From Sipunculus nudus (lineage: Eukaryota > Annelida > Sipuncula > Golfingiida > Sipunculidae): a stretch of DNA of 64,000 bases. The stretch lies in assembly GCA_026874595.1 (NCBI GenBank), contig CM049313.1, positions 59,043,159 to 59,107,158 on the forward strand. The letters run 5' to 3'. Made by a program: the position numbers and the translations under genes. Position 1 is the first letter of the stretch. Each line of letters begins with the position of its first letter. Positions 1-11,781 of this stretch are shown here, in pieces. The notes beneath the pieces were generated by a model. That model had not been told where the DNA came from, searched no databases, and was given only the letters and a program-made list of their open reading frames with translations.

Positions 1-610
1 GTGGATAATTTAGGTGTCAGGACACCATTCCAGAACACAGAATTCTTTTTGTGGCTTTAAGTATTATGTAGGAAGATCCCATGGCACCATTACCATATAA
101 GAACCCTAGGGCCATTGTATGACAAAAATGATCTAATGTTCTCAAGAATGCCTCAAACATCAATACCCCCTCTCAAGAAATGTCTTGGAACTCTAACGTT
201 TTTAGGAACTGGGAGATACGTATGAACCCATCTTTCTTTGAATCTTTGTGACTGAAGTTAAAGTTGAAGGGGAAGTAACAGGACCTGTCATTCCTATGCC
301 ACAGAAAACCCCTCAAATGTTCACTTCAATTATATTATTTTCTTTAAATGAAACACTAGTCACAAATATTTAGGAAACTAACCATTATTGTAACAGTACA
401 CAAATTCCTATGAAAAGTCTTGCTTAATTTATTTGTACTGACTTTTATTTATAATGCTTTTTATAGTGCCACTTAATTGCTCTAAAGCTTGGAAGATAAA
501 CTGATGCCACTGCATAGAATGGTAATTGGATTGGACTCTTATGTGTTCATATGTACTTTTGCACTGTTTAAAATTTTCCCAGATATTATTATCATATTTT
601 CATTTAACAG
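1..610. other. SNAPC3 intron sequence, no feature seen
   Basis: This AT-rich stretch precedes the first recognisable SNAPC3 exon. It ends in a normal acceptor (ATTTAACAG at 602-610). I saw no further SNAPC3 exon in it, so the upstream exons must lie outside the window. Confidence 0.6.
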
Positions 611-3600
611 TGTGATAAGGGAATGGGCAAAAAAGCCAACACGAGGTATTGGACCATTCACTTCTAAAAGTATGCAAGACATAAGATTCCGTGATCTGAC
701 ATTGAAGCTTGGACAGCCATATGTGTACGTCCACCAGGGGGACTGCGAACACCTCATTATCTTCACTGATGTCAGGTAAGCTAACCTAAGCAGGAATTTT
801 ATATTTTATCACTGCAGCATACTTATTATAACAAAACATTGGTTTTGTGTCCTGAAAATCCTAAAAAAAATGCAAAATTTTAAATATTAAATTTAATTTG
901 AATAAAAGTGTGGCTTTTAAAATATTTTAATGAAGTGATGAAATACTCATGGAATGAAATTTTATTAATGTGTAGGCACTTTTCTATTTTTAATTTCAAA
1001 TTAAAAATTATATGGCACACACACCCATGGTGATACGCTCCCGAGGCAGCAGAAATCTTGCGCTTCTAAAGAAGCAACTGATTTTCACGCTGCCAGCTTT
1101 GCCAGTTTATGATATATTTAGACACCAGATGGCGGTTCGTTGTCGGCTGAAAAATATGTGGGTATGATGTGACAAGCAGCCAACCAGATGCCAATAAACA
1201 AACACTCGACAGGCAGCCTGGCTCCACCCATAGCTGCCCTTCAAGCGCCACTTGATGAGTTTACGGTCAAATTTTAATTGCTCCCTCTGCATTCTCACAT
1301 CATCGACCGATTCTATTATGACATTATGACTCTGTTAGCGTAGCCATGATTCATGTCTGCAGAATTGAAACCAGCCAGCTAGGTGTGCAAGCAGCCATTG
1401 TTGTTACATTTCGTTTGAATTACAGCTCACCGGCCAGGCATCCTATGTGCTAAAGGCCCTATGCAAACCACGTCTGGGGCAATTCTCTCTGAGCCTGTGG
1501 CCTGTTACCGGGGTGATGAGCTGTCAATCAAAATGAAATGAACATGATTTGCTCTGTGTATTCCTCACTTGGCAGTGTCTTCCAGCACAAAGTCTCACCT
1601 GACTGGACAAAAATACAGTGCTCCCCTCTGGTGTAGCAATTAAGGATACGAGGTCATAACAAACAGCGCTTACGATATAGGTACTGGGCCTATAGTCAAA
1701 GTGCTGTGTAAAGAGCGTACCATGGTGACAATTTGGATCTTCTGTGAAAATGTCTGTGCAGGTTAAAAAGCTTTAGTAAAGGCATGATGGAGAAACATGT
1801 CCTATGATACTCAGAGCATCGTGAAAGACACATGTTGTTTTTAGCTCAGATGACCTTCAGTCAGTGATCACTCTTTGTCCATCATCCATCCACCTGTCTG
1901 TCTGTCCATCACTCTGTCTGTCCGTTAACAGGGCACAAATTGTAACTGTAGGATCTAGAAACTTCTTACTGAAAACCCATTGAGGTCCATAAAAAATCTG
2001 TTTGGAAACCTCAAATAAGGTCACTGCAACCTATAATATACCCATAAAAATAATTAAAAGTATGATTCAAAAGTTCCAGTATTTGAATAACTATTGCATT
2101 GATTGCCATGATTCTTTCCTTGCATATTGATCATATAGTGTTTCATCAATTCCTGGAGACTGGTGGTGCCACCTGTATTTTTTTCCAATTTTTATGCATG
2201 AAGGCCTTGTTTTCTTAATTCTTGAGACCTTAAAATGAAGCAGTCCGGACAATGAAAGGGCACAACTGTAACCGTTAGAGTAAAAAATTTAATTGTACAT
2301 CCAGAAAGGCCCTCAGCAAATCACCTCAGAAACCTGAAATTAGGTCATGGTGACCTGTATTCTGCAAGCAACTGGCCAAAAATATGCTTATGAGCACCTA
2401 AACAGAGAGGCATGGCACCAAACTTTACTGTTGGATCTAGAACCTTCTCATGTGACATCCAGGGAGGTCCTTGGCAAGTGTCCTTTGAATCCTGAAATTA
2501 GGTTACTGTGACTTATATTCTCTGAGCTATGAGCAGAAAACCTAATTTGGAGCATCTAGAAAGTCATACAGGTCACTAATCTTAATTGTTGGCTCTACAG
2601 ATGTCTTTCTTAATATAAAGGGAGGTCATTGTAATGTTTCCTTTGATATTCAAAATAGGTAACTGTGACCTATATTCTGTGAGTTGTACGAAACTACCTG
2701 AAGGAGTACCCTATAAGTCAGATGGACATAAGTCATAGCAGTTGACATAGAAACTTCTAACTGAGCATCTGGTGAGTTTGTTTTCTATCAGAAAAAAATA
2801 TCATGTGGAAAGAAATTTTTCTTAGGAGTAGGGCAAGAAAATTTTTCTTGTGATTGAAAAGAAAATTTTTCTTATAAAAGAGGAAGACCCCTATCAATTT
2901 TGAGGTCACAAGGTCAAAGGTGAAGGTCACAGAAGCCATCTGTCCAAAAATTAGTTTGTGGATGATAATTCCTGCTTTTATTGATGTATGGATTTCAAAC
3001 TTGACTTGTATATGACCTATTGGAGAAGCAAGACCCGAATTGATTTTGGGGTCATGAGGTCAAAGGTCAAGGTCACAGGACACATCTTTAAAAAGATGTG
3101 GATGCATTTCCAGCCAAACATTTCATCTCAGATCTTTCATCTTGCACATATAGTTCACCTGCAAAGAGTGGAAGACCCCTATCAATTTTGAGGTCACAAG
3201 ATTAGAGGTGAAAGTCACAGGAGCCATCTGTCCAAAAATTAGTTTGTGGATGATAATTCCTGCATTTATTGATGTATAGATTTCAAACTTGACTTGTATA
3301 TGTCCCATTGGAAAAGCAAGACCCGAATTTATTTTGGGGTCATGAGGTCAAAGGTCAAGGTCACAGGACACATCTTTAAAAAGATTGTGGATGCATTTTC
3401 AGTCAAACATTTCATCTCAGACATTTCATCTTACACATACAGTCCCCTGCCAATAGAGGAAGACGCCTTACAGTTTCTTGGATAGCCTTGTGATGTGCCA
3501 AAAGAACAAGGTCACAGGACCAACATCTTCAAAAAGATTGTGGATTGATAGATGGAAGAAACAATAATTTCTTGCCAAGTGTCAGTATATGCTGCTAAAA

Positions 3601-6235
3601 ATTGGGGCCTATTCTTAAAGGGGGGGGGGGGGGGCGTACTATGTCTGGGGATACTCTGGCACCTGCGGGGCCAAGAAATGTCTAGTTCATCTTGTCTCAA
3701 GAAAATAAAGATTAATTTTCTTCAAGATTTCTTGTGAAAAAAATTTTTCTTGTCTATAAAATTTTGGAAAGAAAAACATTGTTCAAGGTTCCTATACATA
3801 TATTTTTTACCATATCATAACATCAATAATTAATACATGCATCACATGTATACATGTCAAATTCAGGTAAGCCTCATGACCCATGGGTCACTTGTAAAAA
3901 GTCATGAACATCTGCAACTTTAATATCTTCAAAGAGTCATGAAAACCTCAGGCAAAAATCACATAATTCTGATTTGCCAGCTGTGATGGACCATCAGAAC
4001 AAGCAATTTTCTTATTTTTTCCAAACTTTTCCTCACAAAACTGGAACATTAATTCATATACTGTATATTTATGGTCTAGTGAACTTGCATTGGAGAATGA
4101 GACTTTATGCCAAATTGGACTGTTGACTTAAAATTTGACTACTTACCAGTACTGCTTGACCACACAGTGCAAACTTAATATCCTTATTAATATCCGTAAA
4201 ATGTATTGTAATTTCAGTCATAACAAGATTAAACCTTCAATCACAAAATATTGTTATTTCAGTCATCACAAACTTATTGCTTTAATCACCAGTAAAATGT
4301 TTCATGTCTTTGAGGCATGTCTTTCATGTCTTCCTTGCTACCTGGAATTGATCATCAAATATTCTGTATCTATAAAAATATTTAAAAAAAATTTATTTAA
4401 AGGTTATTGCATCCTGACGACTGTAATGACATCACACAATATCCATTACTTGTCAACCGGTCAAGACCACATAAAGTAGTGTGCAAGGCTTGCCTGGAAA
4501 GCATGGCCACGTAAGTACTATGAAGTACATTACATGTAAATTTGTGTATTCATTAATGTGTTCCCTTATGTTTGCAGCTGGTCAATTTGTAGATTGGGCA
4601 TTCCTACTTGTGCGACTTTTTTTTTTTATTTTAGAGGCGAGTGTTACAACAGAAAAGTTTGTTGTTTGTATAGAATTCTATTTATTTGCCCTTTCAATAG
4701 CCAGTCATAGATATTACAGTAGAGGCAGCATTCACATAACCGGTTGTACTGTCCAAGAGAGGGCAAAACCTGTCATTATAAATATATATTTGATTTAAGA
4801 TATTTCGGATAACCAGTGTATTTTTGTGGGACCTTAGAGATACATTTTCCATTAGCTATATATTGTATAAATATACATAATGCATACATAGTAATGGAAT
4901 AATGAAATATAATTCTTGGGAGAGTGAGAATATGTGTTCCTATTTGTATAAATTTTCATTGTATACGATAAACATTTGACATAGCAGATAAAATGGCTTC
5001 TTCATTCACAGTAAGGCCAACAGATGGCAGCACAAACACCACAGAAGTACATGTAAATTAGTTACCAAGTGCACTTTCAAGTTCATCTATGAAAAATGTT
5101 AATTGTTTTCTGTAGAATGTTCATATGAAATGATCCAAAAGGAGGAGAAAATTTATAATTCTTAAACATTATTTAATTAAATGATTGAGATTTTTGTTAA
5201 TTGAATGTTAATTATTTCAGGTGGGTTACTATAGAGGATCCTTTGGCACCTGAGGATCCATGTTTCTTCTGTGACCGCTGTCTGAAGGCGCTGCACTACA
5301 ATGAGAAGGGAGAGAAGCTTGTGGAGTTCAAAGCTTATCCCTATGTAAACCGTGTCATGTTGTTAGAGATGATGAAAGCTTCCAAGGATAACAAAAAACA
5401 AGTGCAGCAACCAGTTACAAGCTATTTACAGGTGGTACAAGATGTATCACCAACTGTTTGCTCGGTAGAGAGGAAAAAATGCAAAACCGAAAGCAGTAGG
5501 ATGTCACAGATTGGACAGGTGGTACAGAATGGAGAGCAATCTGGCAGCTCCATACAGATGGAGCAGAGTGAACAAGCTGCAAGCTCCACAAAGGTGGTCC
5601 AGAATGAACAGGCTGCAAGCTCCACAAGGGTGGTGCAGAATGGACAGGCTGCAACCCTAAAACCAGCAGTGCAAAATGATCAGGCTGCAAGCTCCACACA
5701 GATGGTGCGGAGTAAAACACCGTCTGTTGTAAACAAAGGAGTAAAATCAGTAAATTGTGTTAAGTCAATAGCCACACACACACAGCTTGTGCCAGCCCAC
5801 TCATTCAAAGGAACAGCTGGTGGAGAGCCTGGAGACATTGCAATGGAGAGTGTAGAAGCTCCAGTGCAGAATACCACACACTCTGACGGCAACAGTGAAC
5901 AAGCTCGAGAATCCATGCAAATTAATGAAAAAGACACACCTCTGAATAAAACATGTTCTGATGTCAGTGAGGGAGGATCATCTATAAATAGTGTTAAATC
6001 AGTGACCACAGGCACACAGCCTGAACTGGCAAGCCCAGTAACAGCTGGTGGAGAACCTGGAAACAATGCTATGGAAGATGTGGAAGCTCCAGTGCAGAAT
6101 ACTACACACTCTGACAAAGACAGTAAACAATCTGGAGAAAGCATGGACACTGATGAAAAAGAGACAGTTCATGTGGTGTTTCCAAGCATGCAGGCTGTTC
6201 AGGTTGTTGCCAATAGTCAGAGTGATGAAGGGTGA
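611..6235 (+). CDS. SNAPC3: snRNA-activating protein complex subunit 3 (SNAP50), 3' part, three exons
   Basis: The coding exons are 611-775, 4403-4510 and 5221-6235. They are joined at AG|G codons by GT-AG introns of 3627 and 710 bp, and the frame stays open throughout (about 428 codons in the window). The protein is a subunit of SNAPc, which binds the proximal sequence element of RNA polymerase II and III snRNA promoters in the nucleus. Exon A encodes [12 protein letters not shown] and then [15 protein letters not shown]. Exon B encodes LLHPDDC, QYPLL and VCKAC. Exon C encodes [20 protein letters not shown] and then [19 protein letters not shown]. These match the conserved C-terminal, cysteine- and histidine-rich zinc-binding half of SNAP50 in order. 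Human SNAPC3 stops a few residues after AYPYV. Here about 290 further residues follow, rich in Q, S, T, E and V and made of two repeat tiers (5534-5713 and about 5747-6190), up to TGA at 6233-6235. The 5' exons are outside the window. Identity is secure. The function of the tail is unknown. Confidence 0.93.
1010..1640. promoter_or_regulatory. Candidate conserved non-coding island in a SNAPC3 intron
   Basis: This is a base-balanced, non-repetitive block inside an otherwise AT-rich intron, with no sustained reading frame. It contains a near-consensus CTCF core (CACCAGATGGCGG, 1123-1135), a perfect PBX-MEIS type site (CTGTCAATCA, 1521-1530) and a TGCAAAT-like octamer segment near 1460. Regulatory function is inferred from composition and motifs only. 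Confidence 0.4.
1838..2760 (+). mobile_element. Degenerate copy of the AGCTCAG-hairpin element (left end)
   Basis: It begins TTTTTAGCTCAGATGACC and continues through a pyrimidine-rich CTGTCTGTCCATC stretch and GGGCACAAATTGTAACTG. That is the same order as the left end of the complete element at 10057-12649. Repeated blocks 'ggcacaa...taggatctagaa...ggtcac..tgacctatattc' follow at 1929, about 2258 and about 2410. The right end was not identified. Confidence 0.6.
2882..3480 (+). repeat. Tandem repeat of about 290 bp carrying AGGTCA clusters
   Basis: Two good units and one decayed unit begin GAAGACCCCTATCAATTTTG (about 2882, 3171 and a degenerate copy near 3460). Each good unit contains AGGTCAAAGGTCAAGGTCA (3057-3075 and 3345-3363), followed by CACATCTTTAAAAAGAT. 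This is intronic satellite-like sequence, and the short open frames over it are incidental. Confidence 0.75.
3486..4402. other. SNAPC3 intron, poly-G tract, otherwise featureless
   Basis: It contains a run of 15 G at 3620-3634 and AT-rich sequence up to the exon acceptor at 4401-4402. The segment near 3870-3890 has the palindrome ACCCATGGGT, which recurs at about 17250. Confidence 0.5.
5534..5713 (+). repeat. 36-bp coding tandem repeat in the SNAPC3 tail
   Basis: There are five in-frame 12-residue units. They read [48 protein letters not shown] and [12 protein letters not shown]. The two central copies differ at one residue, which suggests recent unit duplication. Confidence 0.85.
5747..6190 (+). 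repeat. 228-bp coding duplication in the SNAPC3 tail
   Basis: Two in-frame units of about 76 residues share AGGEPG, AM(E)[13 protein letters not shown] and the ending (N/D)EK(D/E)T. The TAGG codons start at 5813 and 6041, exactly 228 bp apart. The second unit ends in an acidic run followed by VHVVF at 6167-6181. Confidence 0.8.
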
Positions 6236-6561
6236 CCAAACCTTGGAGATTGTCAATAGATATTGCTGTGATATCAAGGATTGTGCTCTCAATGATAATG
6301 TGATGCATTTAAAGAAATCCACTTTTCAAGAAAGCACTTGTTTCAGGAAGCACTCAGCAGCCTTTGCATCACATAGGTAGTAAATGATGCATAAAAGTAT
6401 GCACTATGTGCAGCATGTCGAAACAACATGCAGGAACAAATCACAGTGAAGTGTGTGGATAATGAATCATGATAACAATATTAGACACTTCACAACATTA
6501 GAACTGAGAGTGAATTGCATTTGAGAGTGAGACGCATTGTACAAGCACTATATGTACAAGT

Positions 6562-6567
6562 AATAAA
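6562..6567 (+). terminator. Candidate SNAPC3 polyadenylation signal
   Basis: A canonical AATAAA lies 327 bp past the SNAPC3 stop codon. A GT-containing stretch (GGTCTGTCC) follows about 25 bp later. It is the first such hexamer downstream of the stop. Confidence 0.4.
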
Positions 6568-8180
6568 TTCAAGTACCAAAAGTATCAAAGGTCTGTCCAG
6601 CCTAGCTGAGTAGATTGGTCAGAACATATAGATTTACTTGAATACAGCTATCAGTTATGATACCAAAGATGAAATGCAAGTTTGGCTTCGGTGTGCTATC
6701 AAGGAGTTTTAAAACTATTTGGTTAGCATTATAAACAGGCATTAGTATAATCTACACCTGAGTGGGTATGGTACCACAGTGAAAGTCTGATTTTACTTTT
6801 TTTGCAGAGATGACCATATGCACCATTATTCCATACAAGCCTTCAGGATGGTATCTATAAGTTAGTGGCTGGGATTGAATATCTGAGTTCATTGCCTGCA
6901 GCATGTTCGTGGAAGTATATTATTATAAACTAAAATTTGTGTAAAAATTCTGTGACAGTAAAGTCTTGAGCCAATGGTCAGTCTCTTTGTTCTTGTGATT
7001 CTAAATTAAGTATTGATATCAGTTGCTGGTCTGACCCTAGCATTTGGTCCTAAACTGAAAGAATCTAAATGGTAGTGCTGATATATCTTGACATCTAGGT
7101 GTGAAAAGTTTATTCAAATGATTTATTCTAAAGTTTGAGAACTTTGAAAAACATAATGCAAAAGCTTTCTGTTCAAATAGCTCTTCTCTGCGAAATTTGA
7201 CAGAATCAGATAAGCACCATATGTCTGTATTGGTTATTTCCTGGATTAGGTATTAAAAATACTTAATTAATAATGTACCACTTGCCCCAGAGTGAAAAAG
7301 CAGAATGGGGGATTTTATTTTTAAACTTTTCAAATTCCTCTTTTTTCTTATAAAATAAAAAAGCACAATAAATTGTTTAGAATATAACAGCAGAACAAAT
7401 GATTTGCTTTTCAGTTTGTTCTTTATATATTTAATTTTAGTATATTTTGCCAAACCTACAAAAATCATGGAGAATATATGAAAGACCGCATAAAAAGGAA
7501 TAACTGTGTGTACAATGCTTTTTGTGGATTTGTGTAAGACATCATATTTTATTTTTCCTACAAATGTTGTTTATATTTGATCACCATCTAACGTCTGTTA
7601 AAGTTTTTTTAGAAGGTGAAGCACATCTGTGTCTTGCTGTTTGCATGTGTGTATGTGCATAATGCCAGTGGAGGGCAAGTTCACTCACAATCTTGGTTTG
7701 ACAATCAGTGATGTAGGACTTGAGTAAAGACTTTTAGGGACTTAGATTCAGACTTTGGACTTGAGGGTCCTGGACTCAGGCTTGTACTCAAACTCAAAAG
7801 CAAGGATTTAAGAAATCAAGCCCAGTTCATCTTGAGTATTGTAGAAAAAGAAAAGCCTTTGCAAATTCAGAATACTATATACATCTGGGAAATACTGACA
7901 GAATACTGAAAAAAAATTGTATTACCAAGCATTATCTCTATATTTTGGAAGATAAAGGTAAAAACACATTCATGTATGAAGCATGTGTATAAAGTAACAT
8001 GAAAAAAATATGATAATCCTAAACTTCCTTTTTTCAGTTTCTGTTTAAAAGGAAATTGCTATTGGACCAAGACTCACAATAAAGGACTGACATGGGACTC
8101 TGACACCAGTGGCTTGGACTCAGATTGAGCATGGACTCTGACAGTGTGGACTCTACTACGTCTGTGTTAACTATTGATAT
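6568..8180. other. Intergenic, no feature seen
   Basis: AT-rich sequence without recognisable genes or clear repeats. Open frames are all under 75 codons and show no known domain. Confidence 0.5.
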
Positions 8181-8184
8181 GTAA

Positions 8185-8410
8185 ACCGGCTTCTGTGACA
8201 CAGGCATATAGCAGCCGGGAGATTGTGAGTTTAAATCTCAGCTATGGCGGTGAGATTATTCACTGTCCCCCTCCACCAAGGGAGAGTGTTCTGCAGGCTT
8301 AATGGGAAGGTTGTGCCTTAGTGGTATGACAGAGCAATGGGGGCGATTACGCACCCAGGGCCCGCAGGTGCACTAAGCCACTGGGCCTAGTTAATGCCAG
8401 GATATAAAAA
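8185..8410 (+). mobile_element. Probable tRNA-derived SINE
   Basis: It starts with an A-box-like ATAGCAGCCGGGAGA. A T-arm-like GAGTTTAAATCTC follows at about 8227-8239, closely resembling GAGTTCAAATCTC of tRNAs. A GC-rich body contains the inverted pair CTTAGTG/CACTAAG, and an A-rich tail (GGATATAAAAAAAGAGAGAAG) ends it. The spacing between boxes is short, so it may be a rearranged or truncated copy. Confidence 0.5.
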
Positions 8411-9595
8411 AAGAGAGAAGAAGCGTGTTATACTGCCCTGTCATGTAATCAGAAACCCAAATTGAATTCTGCAGGTCTACATATACATAGTTAAGTTGGC
8501 ATTATAAAATTGAGGCAGTTCCTCCACCTAAGAAATATTAATTACAAAAAAAAAACTTTTGTTATGTGCCATTTGTGGTTCAAGCATACACTAAAATATT
8601 TCAGGGGATCTGAAAACAATAGTTGAGGATCTAAAAAAGAAATTTCTTCATTTAAAATAAACTAAATAACCATGCAGTATTGCAGGTGAAAAAGATAATC
8701 TATAATGTAAACAAGCTGGTTAAAAAAAGTGAAAACTAATTTGAAAAAAAGAAGTGGAGCAAGTCAAAAACTGTAAGCCAACAGTGAAACATAATAAGTA
8801 AATTAAATCTGTAGCTATAAGACATTGATTCTTCCTGAAATGTTCTGGGTGACTGTTCAAGTTTAATACAGAATCGTTAATTTATATTTTTTTCAAGTAG
8901 TGTGTCAAGGTACTGCCACCAACTGAATAATTTAAATCTTTCCCCAGCTTCCTTTTCAGTTACAAATAATCAATGTAAAAACTGTATAGTTTCGGCCAGT
9001 CTATGGTGCCAAATGTTTAGGCAGCACATGGTGAAGTTCCCAGCTTGTTTAATAATGTGTAGCGAGCAGTAAGAGAGCACAGCTAGTATAGCCCACCTGT
9101 AACATTGGATCAAAAACAGTTTCCAAATATCACTACTGCTGTTAAAGAAAGGTTTTCCCCTGGAAACCTTACATTTGATCATCCAAACCTTGGCTTGATC
9201 AGTCTTTGCTGCGAAATATTACTCCTGATGTCAGCACCAGTTGCAGGTCATAGGTAGGAAATATTACCCTGCATTCACATCCATATATAGACAAAAATTA
9301 AACTTTTCCTGGCATCATCAGCCTGTCCAGGGATCCAACTTTTCCTACTTCTTTGTCACAATTTTTATTTTTTATCCTTTTTCCTTCAAAATACCTACTG
9401 TTTCCGACTTCTGTGTTTTTATTGCTACATTTGTCCCACTTATTTATAAAGGCATGCTAGGTGCTTAAGATGCACTTCTCAACAATGTATGCATCCTCAA
9501 GCTTTGATCCGACGTTTTTTTTCAACAATAAATAAACACTGATGGACAGAAGGAATGATTTGGGAAAAATATTTAACCTACACAGTTTTGTTTGT
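8411..9595. other. Intergenic, no feature seen
   Basis: AT-rich sequence with no gene or repeat boundary that I can support. Confidence 0.45.
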
Positions 9596-9950
9596 GGAAG
9601 CAGTTAAAATATAGCAAATCATTCCTGAGAAAAGGCATTAATTTATACTATGAAAATGGTAAGGTAGGTGGCACCACTTGTCTGCTCCACAAGAAACTCT
9701 CCAAGATGGATGTTAATGCCAAATTTCAGACCAATACATTACCAATACATAGAACCATTCCTGAGATATCAGCAATTTTCACCTACAGAAAACATACAGA
9801 CCAATGCCACATGAAAACGATTGCAGATGGTATCCAAGATCAATGGACATGCACAATATCAGACCAATCCATCCATTAGTTTTTGACTTATGATGCTCAC
9901 AGTACTGTCTAGTGGGAATGATGGGTATTAGAAGGTGCAAAAAAAAAAAA
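9596..9950. repeat. Fragment of the repeat family also found at 17400-17860
   Basis: It shares 'GAAACTCTCCAAGATGGATG', 'GCCAAATTTCAGACCAATAC' and 'GAACCATTCCTGAGATA' in the same order with the DET1 intron copy. It also carries GGTGGCACCAC at about 9667. It lies directly upstream of the complete hairpin-ended element and may belong to the same composite family. Confidence 0.6.
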
Positions 9951-10408
9951 CAGGTATTGCCACCAGCAGAAAATAAAGCTATACAAGATCTTCTGTCAGT
10001 GTGATTTTTGGACCAATCCATGCATCCTTTATTGAGACATTTATGAATTTGTGTAGTTTTTAGCTCAGCTGACTGCAAGTCATCTGAGCTATAGCAATCA
10101 CCCTTTGTCCGTCGTCCGTCTGTCCATCCATCCGTCCATTAACCTGGCACAAATCTTAACCGCTGGACCTAGAAACTTGTAAATTGAAAAATCTCCTTGG
10201 AAACCAGAAATGAGGTCTCTGTTACCCATATCCTTCGAGCTATGGGGCCCCAAAGTACCCCCCAGAATAGTCAAAAATTTCATACAAAAACTTCAATATC
10301 TCATTAACTACATCACTGATGGTCATGACTTTTGGCATACATATTAATCATGAGATGTTCCATCAGTTACTGCAGACTGGTGGCGCCACCTGTATTTTTC
10401 GATTTTTA

Positions 10409-11781
10409 TGCCCCCGTCACAGTGGCCGGGGCATATAGTTTTACCCATGTCCGTCATTCCGTCCTTTCGTCCTTCCGAAATCAAACAGTTGTACAGACTT
10501 TTTTTCGCAATGCCTGCAGGTATTGGCCTGATTTTTGGTGTATGGGCAGATATAGACCAGTTACAGATCGAGTTCGCGTTTCGCCCCAGTTGACTTACTT
10601 TTGACCGTTTTACGGCTCCTAAACTTAGAAAATTTCATGAAAAATAGAAATATTTATGACAGATACACATGTACGGACTTTTTTTCGCAATGCCTGCAGA
10701 TATTGGCCTGATTTTTGGTGTGTGAGCAGATATAGACCAGTTACAGATCAAGTTTGCGTTTCGTCCTGGTTGACCTACTTTTGACCGTTTAACGGCTCCT
10801 GAACATAAAAAATTTATGAAAAATATGAAATTTCATGACAAATACACATGTACGGACTTTTTTTCACAGTGCCTGCAGATATTGGCCTGATTTTTGGTGT
10901 GTCGGCAGATATGGACCAGTTACAGATCAAGTTCGCGTTTCGTCCCGGTTGACCTACTTTTGACCGTTTTACGGCTCCTAAACTAAGAAATTTTCATGAA
11001 AAATAGAAATATACATGATATATACACATGTATGGACTTTTTTTCGCAATGCCTGTAGATATTGGCCTGATTTTTGGTGTGTGGGCAGATATAGACCAGT
11101 TACAGATCGAGTTCACGTTTCATCCCGGTTGACCTTCTTTTGACCGTTTTACGGCTCCTAAACATAGAAAATTTCATGAAAAATATGAAATTTCATGACA
11201 AATACACTTGTACAGACTTTACTTCACAATACCTGCAGATATTGGCCTGATTTTTGGTGTGTGGGCAGATAATGACCAGCTACAGATCGAGTTTACGTTT
11301 TGTCCCAGTTGACCTACTTTTGACCATTTGACTGCTCCTGAACATAGAAAGTTTCATGAAAAATATAAATTTTCATAACAAATGCATATGTACTGACTTT
11401 TTTTCCTCAATGCCTGCAGATACCACCCTGATTTTTTTTGTGTGGGCAGATAATGACAGTTACAGATCGAGTTTGCGTTTCATCCCGGTTGACCTACTTT
11501 TGATTGTTTTACGGCTCCTAAACATAGAAAATTTCATGAAAGACAGAAATTTTTATGGAAAATGCACATGTATGGACTTTTTTTCGAAATGCCTGCATAT
11601 ACTGGCATGATTTTTGGTGTGTTGCTTGATAATGACCCGTTACAGATCGAGTTTGCATTTTGCCCTTGTTGACCTACTTTTGACCATACGACACCTCCTG
11701 AACTTAAAAAATTTTCCAAATTTTACAAATGTTTCTAATTTGCCCAAGGCAGGGGCATTCGTGTCGTTCCGACACATCTAG
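10409..11781 (+). mobile_element. Helentron-like non-autonomous element nested in the TIR element
   Basis: The 5' end TGCCCCCGTCAC folds with GGGGCA at 10429-10434. GGGGCAT also recurs just before the 3' hairpin GTGTCG-TTC-CGACAC, and the element closes with CTAG at 11778-11781. A 5' end repeated in inverted form upstream of a 3' hairpin is the known layout of Helentrons (Helitron2). The body is a satellite. The flanking host sequence 'cgattttt/acgaattttt' matches uninterrupted sister copies near 12110 and 17890, which locates the insertion to within a few bases. No Rep-helicase coding is present. Confidence 0.7.
10485..11750 (+). repeat. 180-bp satellite, seven copies
   Basis: Units start at about 10485, 10669, 10849, 11029, 11209, 11389 and 11569. 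Each reads TGTACGGACTTTTTTTCGCA, then ATTGGCCTGATTTTTGGTGT, then GACCTACTTTTGACCGTTTT and ACGGCTCCTAAAC. The period is 180 bp with few indels. The short reading frames over it are by-products of the period being a multiple of three. Confidence 0.9.

Noticed and set aside
4135-4479. 114-codon open frame overlapping SNAPC3 exon B
   Set aside because: It is in a different frame from the exon. The exon itself (4403-4510) gives conserved SNAP50 residues in the other frame.
10332-11719. Several open frames of 60-90 codons over the 180-bp satellite
   Set aside because: They repeat because the period is divisible by three. They do not resemble any protein.
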